DNA from: Phaeosaccion multiseriatum
Taxonomy: Eukaryota; Ochrophyta, other classes
Assembly: GCA_965112735.1 (NCBI GenBank)
Contig: OZ218950.1
Coordinates: forward strand, 1,426,001-1,490,000
DNA: 64,000 nt
Reading direction: 5' to 3'
The notes under the pieces were generated by a model. That model worked only from the letters and a program-made list of their open reading frames with translations. It was not told where the DNA came from and searched no databases. The translations under genes were made by a program, and so were the position numbers. The first letter of the stretch is position 1. Each line of letters starts with the position of its first letter. Below, piece after piece: positions 57,623 to 64,000 of the stretch.

Positions 57623-60148
57623 CGGCGACGGAGCTGAGGTCCCACACACGCTTCCTCATGGCGGGGTCCATGCACTCATCCGACATGTCGTTCTTGAAGA
57701 TCTCTCCTCCTGCCCCTCCCGCACCCGTCACCTTTCCGGTCTTGTAGTCAAGGGTACCCACTTGCTTGGCGTTGCCTGAGTGGGTGGGGGAGAGGAGAAG
57801 AAGGGGGTGGGGGTACAGGGGTTTGGGGGAGCGAGGTGCGTGGGTGGGTGAGGGGGTGAGGGGGTGCTGGGGGAAAATGGTATGGTACAGCTGCTGCTGC
57901 TGTATCACCAACTGCTGCTGCTGCTACAGACTGCTTACTACAGGCACAAGGAACGCACGACAGGAGAGGGAAGGAAGGATTGAGAGACAGATGCGGCTGC
58001 GAGCTTGCGAGCTCCCTCCTCATCTCCCTTCTTCCGCCGCCCAACCTCCTCCAGGAGGTCCCAGGAGCTCGGGTGACTCACACGCCCACGTGCAGCTCAC
58101 CCCCTTCCTCCTCCCTCACTCAAAGCCCCGTTCCCTCCAGAGGGGAACAATCGCATCGATCATCGCATCGACCCCCGACAAACCGACCAACAACCAACCA
58201 ACCAACCAACCAACCACTCACTTGCCAACCCACCACCTTCCCACCCAAGCAAGCACCCCTCCCAACCCAACTCACCGTTCCAGCTCCAGTACACTCCGGA
58301 CTCCGCGCATCGGGGGTCATCTACACACTGGGCCAGGCGCTCTCCGCTCTCCCTCTGACTGACGTATCCTCCAGTGACGTACTTCATGAACACGGGGAAG
58401 AGAGTGCGGAACCAGGAGCGCTTTTGTCGGAAGAGCTGTGAGTGGGAGAGAGAGATACAGAGAGAGGGAGGGAGGGGTGGGAGGGAGGGAGGGAGGGAGG
58501 GGGGAGAGCAGAAGAATGAGGGCGGACGGAAGGAACGACAAAGAGGGGACAAGAAGGGTTTAGGTGTAAACGGTAACCCGGGGGTTGCGGTGGCGCTGGA
58601 TGCACGGTAGTACCGCTACCCTATTCATTGCACTCACGCACGCACTCACACTACCCTCCTCACACACCACACGTCTCCTACTACACTCCATTCCACTCCA
58701 CTCCACTCACCGCAGTCTCCGCGATGCAGCCCGGGTACATGGAAGAGAAGGTGATACCGGTGCTCTTGTGGTACCTCTCGTGCAGCTCCAGCATGGTCAT
58801 CATGTTGCACAGCTTGGCGTCCTTGTAGGCCTTGGCTCCGTTGAAGTTCTTGCCGTCAATCATGGCGATGGGCTTCTTGCCGCCTTGCTCGAGGCCCTTG
58901 AAGTTACCGAGGCCGGCCTTGGGGAACACGAAACCCCCACCCACGGTGTTGGTGTTTCCGGTGATGGAGCCCACAATGATCATGCGGGCTGTTTATTGAT
59001 AGGGTGGAGTAGGGTAGAGTAGGGGGGGTGGTGGCTGGGTGAGACGTATGCGAAACGAAGCAGGAGGGAGATGTGGACATGCACACGTGCAAGGGAAGGA
59101 GGAGAACCGTGTCGTCCCATTCCCTCCCATATATATCCTCACTCATCCTCGCCCCTCCCCTCGCCCCCCCACGCACGCACTCACGATTCTTTGCCTTCTT
59201 CATGTCGTCGATCAAAAGCCTGCACATGAGGAAGTGCCCCAGGTGGTTCACGCCCAGACTCGTCTCAAACCCATCCTCCGTGAAGGTAGGCACCGACTCC
59301 TTGGGAAGGTACACAGCCGCGTTGCAAACGAGCGTGTCCAGAGGCTTGGTCGAGCCCTTGAATTTCTTCAAGTCCTTGACGAATTGACGCACGGAGGCAA
59401 GGCTCGAGAGCTCGAGTTGGAGGATGGAGTAGTCCGTCTCGGGGAAGCCTTCCTCCTGCGCCACTCGTCGGGCCTTCTCAACGTCTCGGCAGGCCATCAC
59501 CACGTGGTACTTTCCAGCCTTGCCTGCCCCACACAGCAGGTCCCTGGCTGTCTCCCGACCGAGGCCTGACGACGCTCCTGGTGGATGGTAGGATGTGGAG
59601 TATGATCACACGATCACAAGGGGCAGGGGGTGATTAAGGGCAGGAGAGAGGGTGCGGGTTGGATGGCCAGGAGATGTGACTGTACAGCTTCCCTCCAAGA
59701 CCAATGGCAGAGGACCAACAAACATGTATGCACGCTACAAGACAAAATTACCCCGCATGTCTCAGGCTTGGCCTCAGGCTTGACGGATGGACGGTGGGAC
59801 GCACTGACCTGTGATGACTACCAGGTTCTTATTGCTGAGTGGCGGGGCCTTGGGGACGGCTGCGGCGGCGGTGGTGGTCTTCTCACCACCACTAAAGACA
59901 TTCCCAAAGTTCGGGAGAGCGAAAGCTTGTCGACTGACATCTCCTCGCACCACAGACCTTTGCCTTGAGGAGAGTCCTGAGGTGGCGGCGAAAGAGGCCG
60001 GGCTACCGGTGGCGGCCTTGGAGGAAACCTTGGAGCCGACAGAGGAGGCGGCGGTGGAGGTGGAGATGACGGGAGCGAAGGCATTGGTGCTGCCGGCGCT
60101 GAGCAGCACAGCTGTGGCGACGGCGGTGGATCGGCCTGCGAACTTCAT
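57612..60148 (-). CDS. POR: Light-dependent NADPH:protochlorophyllide oxidoreductase (gene J)
   Basis: Five exons (60148-59809, 59577-59185, 58988-58711, 58435-58276, 57775-57612) encode 444 residues. The enzyme reduces protochlorophyllide to chlorophyllide in the plastid using light and NADPH. The N-terminus is a signal peptide ending AGSTNA|FAP, the ASAFAP-type motif of complex red-lineage plastids, followed by a Ser/Ala-rich transit peptide. The short-chain dehydrogenase core shows [59 protein letters not shown] and the catalytic [11 protein letters not shown] (Tyr-x-x-x-Lys). [15 protein letters not shown] follows, and YWSWNG is near the C-terminus. Intron 4 holds a perfect 15-mer copy (57900-57914) in antisense orientation. 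It diverges from gene K. Identity is secure; which POR paralogue it is cannot be judged. Confidence 0.95.
57900..57914 (-). repeat. Perfect 15-mer copy in gene J intron 4
   Basis: CTGTATCACCAACTG on plus, with CTG triplets on both sides, inside the intron 57776-58275. Confidence 0.85.
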
Positions 60149-60729
60149 GGTGGCCTGCTGGCTCTCGTTGAGGCCTAGAGGGAGGAGGTAGGAGAGCATT
60201 GAGACAAGGAGCGAGAGATATGGGGTGGTCAGGGGGCGGGAAAGCATACATGAGCCTCTGGGGGAGGTGCCGAAAGCGGGGGCAGGCCCCATCGACAATA
60301 CCTTCTTCCTTCCACTCCCAGCCCAGCTGCTTCCCGGTAAGACCAGCGGGAGAGGTCTAAGGCCCGGCAAGCGCTACGGGGAGTACTTTGTAGGCTTGGT
60401 AGACCGGTGTTGAAGGCCGTATCCCAATCCTTCATCTCAGCCCTCCTCCTCTTCCTCTCCTCCGGCCCCTTTCTTTTCTCTCACCTCTTTCTTTCCTGCG
60501 AACAAACGGACACCCACAAACCTAGGGTAGACCTGTAGTTCTGTGGCTGTCCTAAGTACTCACGTGCCTCCCTGTGTGGTCCTGTGCTTGATGGTCTGAA
60601 GGTGGGGTAGAGGAGAGCCAGCATGAGCATAACATTACGTAACCTTATCCCACATCCCACTTTCACTTCCCTTATTTGTGAAGTCGAAGATGGGTGTAGC
60701 TTAGAGCTTACGCGCGGACTACGGCTCCG
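60149..60729. promoter_or_regulatory. 581-bp head-to-head intergenic region of genes J and K
   Basis: It separates the ATG codons of J (minus) and K (plus). POR promoters are usually light-regulated, but no specific box can be identified. No repeat-family copy is seen. Confidence 0.4.
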
Positions 60730-63700
60730 ATGTTCACGGTGTCCCCTGATGCTGCTGCCGCTACTGCGGAGGCTGCTACGGAGGCTGCTGCGGAGGCTGC
60801 TGCTGAGGCAGAAGCGGAGGCAGATGCTCGCCTACTCAAGGCGCGCCGCGCCCTTCGGCGCGCCGTGGACAGGTTGGAGAAGGACAGCAGTTGCATCAGC
60901 GACGATGCGCAGCTGCTTCTGCTACTCAACGATCTCCGGGGCGAACTACTGCCGGCCCCGACACCTCCGGTAGTAGGCAGCAACAGGAGCAATCGCGAAG
61001 GGGGGGGGGGGGCGGGGGGTGTTATCGACGTGCGATGGGAGCTGGTAGAGACCTTCTGGCTGTGTGCTCTGCAGCAACTCTGCGATTGTCTGGACGTAGT
61101 CAGGCAGCAGGAAGGGGACCAATCAGCAGCACAAGCAGCACAAGCAGCACAGCCAGCAAGGGCAGGGAAGCCCCTCACCAAAGCCAAACAGCAACAGGGG
61201 CTCCCGGGTCGACAGCAGCCACCGAAGGCTCCCAGAGGCCTTCTTAGCCTGCTGGACTTCGCCTCCATCAACGTAGTGAGTGTTTAGTCTCCTTCTGTAG
61301 TGATATACTCTTTTTCTTAGCCTGCGGGACGCGCTATCAATGTGGTGTGTCTCCTCCGTCCGTGCGGCTGTGTTCTTATTTTGGCGCTGCCATCCTGGAT
61401 ATCCTGTCTTCGCAACTGTACAGAGTCTGTGCCTACGATTCCTGAGGAGAGGAAGGACCTCATGCTCTCCGTCCTGCTGCCCTCACACATTCACTACCTT
61501 CTGTCATCCCACTCTTATCCCCCTCCGACACCCCGCCTAACTACCCCCACCACCACAACCACCACCAGGCGATTGAAGTGGTGCTCTATTGGGGTCTCTA
61601 CCCCTGTCTGGAGAGAGGCCTGGTACCTGCCGACCCCGCTCGGCGGCAACAGTCTCAATCCACCAAAGTTCCCATCAAGCTGCTTATGTGGGGCCTAAAG
61701 CTCCCGCTGCCTATTATTTCAAATGATGATGATGGTCCTGATGCTAAGTTGCGCAGCAGAGATCAAGACCAAGACGAAGAGAGGGCCCGGAGGGCGTGGC
61801 GTATTGTGAAGGTGCTGCAGCGTGTGGCCGAGGAGCCTCACTTTACGACAATGCTCTTGCCTCGCTTCCTACCGGACATAATGGCTGCGTGGCTGCAGCT
61901 AGCGTTCGGCTATAATTACCGCCACAGTCCAACCTCGAGCACGGTAGCTTTGAGGGCTGATGCACCGGGAGCCGCAGGAACAGGAACAGAAGGAGGAGGA
62001 GGAGGAGGAGGAGTGCGTGTATGCCACCTCTCTACTGAGCGGCGAGCCATGGCGACAGAAGCGCTGCACAGGGAGGTGGAGAGAGTGGGGCCCCGTACGG
62101 CCCTTCCAGCTCTCAGACAGCTTCTAGCGAGGGATCGGCAAGTAGCAGCAGCTGCTGCAGCAGCAGTTGGTGATTCAGCAGCAGGGGAGGCGACAACTGG
62201 TGGAACTCTAGGTCCAACTGGGGGGCCGTCCACTTCTGCATCTGCCTCTGCTGCGAGTGGCTCTGTCTCTGCCTCCCGCTTTAGGGGCTGTGGGTGGCTC
62301 CGAGGAGAGGCGGGTACACTAATGTCGAGGCTTGTTCTCCGGCCGGGGGGCGTGGAGGCCACGTTGCATCTGTTCTTGGGAGGCATGGGTGAAGTCGAAA
62401 ACACGCAGGCGATTGACAAAGTGGCAGGTCTGCTGGCGGCGGCTCCGAAGGGCATAGGTGAGGAGGGAAGAGAGAGGAGGAGGGCACGTCTAATGGGAGT
62501 GTTAGAGAGGCTCATAGAGAGAAGAGAGTGGGTGGGTGCGGTGTCTATTGCATGACACGTCCTACGTCTTCCTGCCCTTCCCTGTCTATGCAGGTAAGGA
62601 CGAGTATGTGGCGGCGGTTGCCCCCCAGCTTCTTCAGCTTGTGCGCTACGAGGGCCCGAAGGTTAGAGACTCAGTGGACCTCCACCCTCCTTTGGAGATC
62701 AGCTTTCACTCAGACTCTCGCAAACACACTCACCCACCTACCTACCTGCCTACCTACCTACCTACGTACCTACTAATATACCCATCCTCACGCCCTCTCC
62801 CTGTGATGCTACTACGTTCTGTTACATGTGCACCAACGAGCAGGGCGTGGTAGTGGCCCGTGTGGTGGCGTTGGTGGTGGGGAAACTCTCCGAGAGCATG
62901 ACCGCCAGCTGTGAGGACCTCGTCCTTCGGCCCTTACTCGCCCCCTTCAGCGCCATCGTGCCATCAGCAGCAGCAGCACCAGCAGTTGGTGATACTGCAG
63001 CAGGAGCAGTTGGTGATACCCCTGTATCGTCAAGAGGTGCGGAGACCACTCAACGTCTAGGCTCGGATACCCGTCGATCGCAGGGTTCATCAAGCGACTG
63101 CTCCTGGCGCCAAGTCTCTTCGGAAGAAGAGGTGGCCACTTGTATGGCGTGTGTGGAGAAGCTCTTGCTCTCCGGTCCACCCCACGCGGCGTTGATCGAC
63201 TCGTTGTGCCGAGTGGGGCTCGTAGGGGTCTTGTTCCGTCTCTACTGCTTTTGCGCCCTTGACTTTAAGCTCTGCAATCTTCTCTCTTCCTGCCGGGCGC
63301 TCCTGACCTATCTCCTGACGCACCGCACAGAGCAGGCGTGTCAAGGGGTGGTAGAGTGTTTGGAGACCGTGGCAGGGAGGGGCAGGGGTAGCGTAGGCAG
63401 CAGCGGCAGCAGAGGCAGCAGTGGCAGCAGCGGAAACGGGGGCGGAGGCGGAGGCGGCGCCTCAGAGGCTAGGAATGGTGACCATCGCTTCGCTCCTGGG
63501 GGAACGGGGGGTGCAGTTGTGCAGGTGCGGATCAGCAGCAGCAGCAGTAGTGGTGGTAGTAGTAATAGTAGTAGTAGCCACAGCAACCTCTTCTCTTCGG
63601 CGAGCAGCAGGCCGGGCGAGGAGGAAGGCACTGACGCGATAGGAGGTATCTTGGGGGAATTACTGGGGGCGCAGATGGGGCTCGGATTGGGCTTGGAGGG

Positions 63701-64000
63701 AGCAGGATTGGGAAGGGAGGTGGAGGAAGAGGTGGGGCGGTTGCTGGCTGCTCGAGTCGGCTCTATGCAGGCAGCGGAGCAGCGAGCGACAGCAGTGGCG
63801 GATCTGCTGGCAGGGCTTCCCGAGGACTGCGTTGCGGCGGGAAATGTATTCGCCAGCCTGTTGGAGAGATACTTGGTGCTCAAGCAGCAGGAGGAGAACC
63901 AACAGCAACGGTTAATACAGCAGGAGGAAGCAGAGACCGACAGGGCGGCTGTGGGATCGGAAATAGTGGCGGTGATGGTGGCCGTAATGGCGGAGAAGAT
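60730..64000 (+). CDS. TANGO6/RTP1-like HEAT-repeat protein, 3' end beyond window (gene K)
   Basis: The start is ATG 60730. Exons seen are 60730-61275, 61321 to about 61500-61560 (3' end unresolved), 61569-62457, 62594-62661 and 62844 to the window edge, where the frame is still open. Helical repeats dominate. Segments resembling the RTP1/TANGO6 (TMCO7) family are LMLSVLLPSHIHYLL, YVAAVAPQLLQLVRYEGPK, VVARVVALVVGKL, and CMACVEKLLLSGPPHAALI continuing to GVLFRLYCFCALDFKLCNLLSSCRALLTYLL. That family is linked to RNA polymerase II nuclear import in yeast and to secretory-pathway organisation in animals. Low-complexity inserts include 15-mer copies coding AVGDSAA (62164) and AVGDTA/AVGDTP (62983 and 63007). 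Family assignment is by remembered pattern, moderate confidence. Confidence 0.6.

Larger units (their letters stand above)
792..63021. repeat. Dispersed 15-mer family 1, CAGTTGGTGATACAG (all copies)
   Basis: Perfect copies start at 792, 6660, 7744, 8548, 8578 and 10507 (plus orientation) and, as CTGTATCACCAACTG, at 3205, 3662, 10879, 14055, 16476, 17752, 27362 and 57900. Diverged copies include 1833, 1851, 2343, 2664, 2968, 3358, 3632, 3804, 3844, 4532, 5850, 6216, 7652, 8563, 9149, 10042, 10129, 11586, 17781, 24986, 41967, 48311, 48418, 62164, 62983 and 63007. Most are embedded in CAG/CTG runs, so the unit can be read as (CAG)n interrupted by TTGGTGATA. In exons it reads AVGDTA, QLVIQQ or AVSPTA according to frame and strand. 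Confidence 0.9.

Overview
This is a nuclear window from a photosynthetic eukaryote with secondary (red-lineage) plastids, most likely an ochrophyte (stramenopile) alga. Genes have many GT-AG introns. Three proteins begin with a signal peptide that runs into a Phe-led plastid transit sequence: protochlorophyllide reductase (TNA|FAP), a PsbP-family lumen protein (PSFGF) and an RRM-nuclease (ASC|FHF). The species cannot be named from the sequence. The DNA is GC-rich and packed with triplet microsatellites, both in exons (poly-Ser, Glu, Gln, Ala, Gly) and in introns.

Eleven genes are supported. I joined exons by hand at GT-AG sites that keep the frame; the exon sums close for all the complete genes except D, whose frame shifts inside a microsatellite. 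In order they are: A (-, about 148-12988) a giant alpha-solenoid-like protein with a Tudor domain; B (+, 13115-15021) PsbP-family lumen protein; C (-, 16180-20893) ABC1/UbiB-type atypical kinase with Asn at the catalytic Asp position; D (+, 21292-29770) a protein with 14 Ala-rich repeats of about 115 residues and an acidic tail; E (-, 30337-37875) a 13-exon coiled-coil protein; F (+, 38053-38994) a membrane-anchored Tudor protein; G (+, about 40489-46896) a DUF1537 sugar-acid kinase fused to a class II aldolase; H (-, 47426-53078) an RRM fused to a CCR4/nocturnin-type EEP nuclease; I (+, 53308-56558) RNA polymerase III subunit RPC34; J (-, 57612-60148) protochlorophyllide oxidoreductase; K (+, 60730 to the window edge) a TANGO6/RTP1-like HEAT protein.

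The layout is almost strictly alternating. Pairs A/B, C/D, E/F, H/I and J/K are head-to-head with 126 to 580 bp between start codons, and neighbouring pairs meet tail-to-tail. B and J serve photosynthesis, G sugar-acid metabolism, I and H RNA synthesis and turnover; there is no obvious pathway cluster.

The most unusual content is a set of short dispersed repeat families. Family 1 is a 15-mer, CAGTTGGTGATACAG, with 14 perfect and over 20 diverged copies on both strands. It sits inside (CAG)n runs, in exons (always frame-neutral) and at intron ends. Family 2 is a 10-bp unit, ATCCACTGCC, placed just upstream of at least seven 3' splice sites. Family 3 is an element of about 35 bp near the 5' ends of introns. 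There is also a 31-bp satellite between genes B and C, and a 1.9-kb polypurine tract in gene D.
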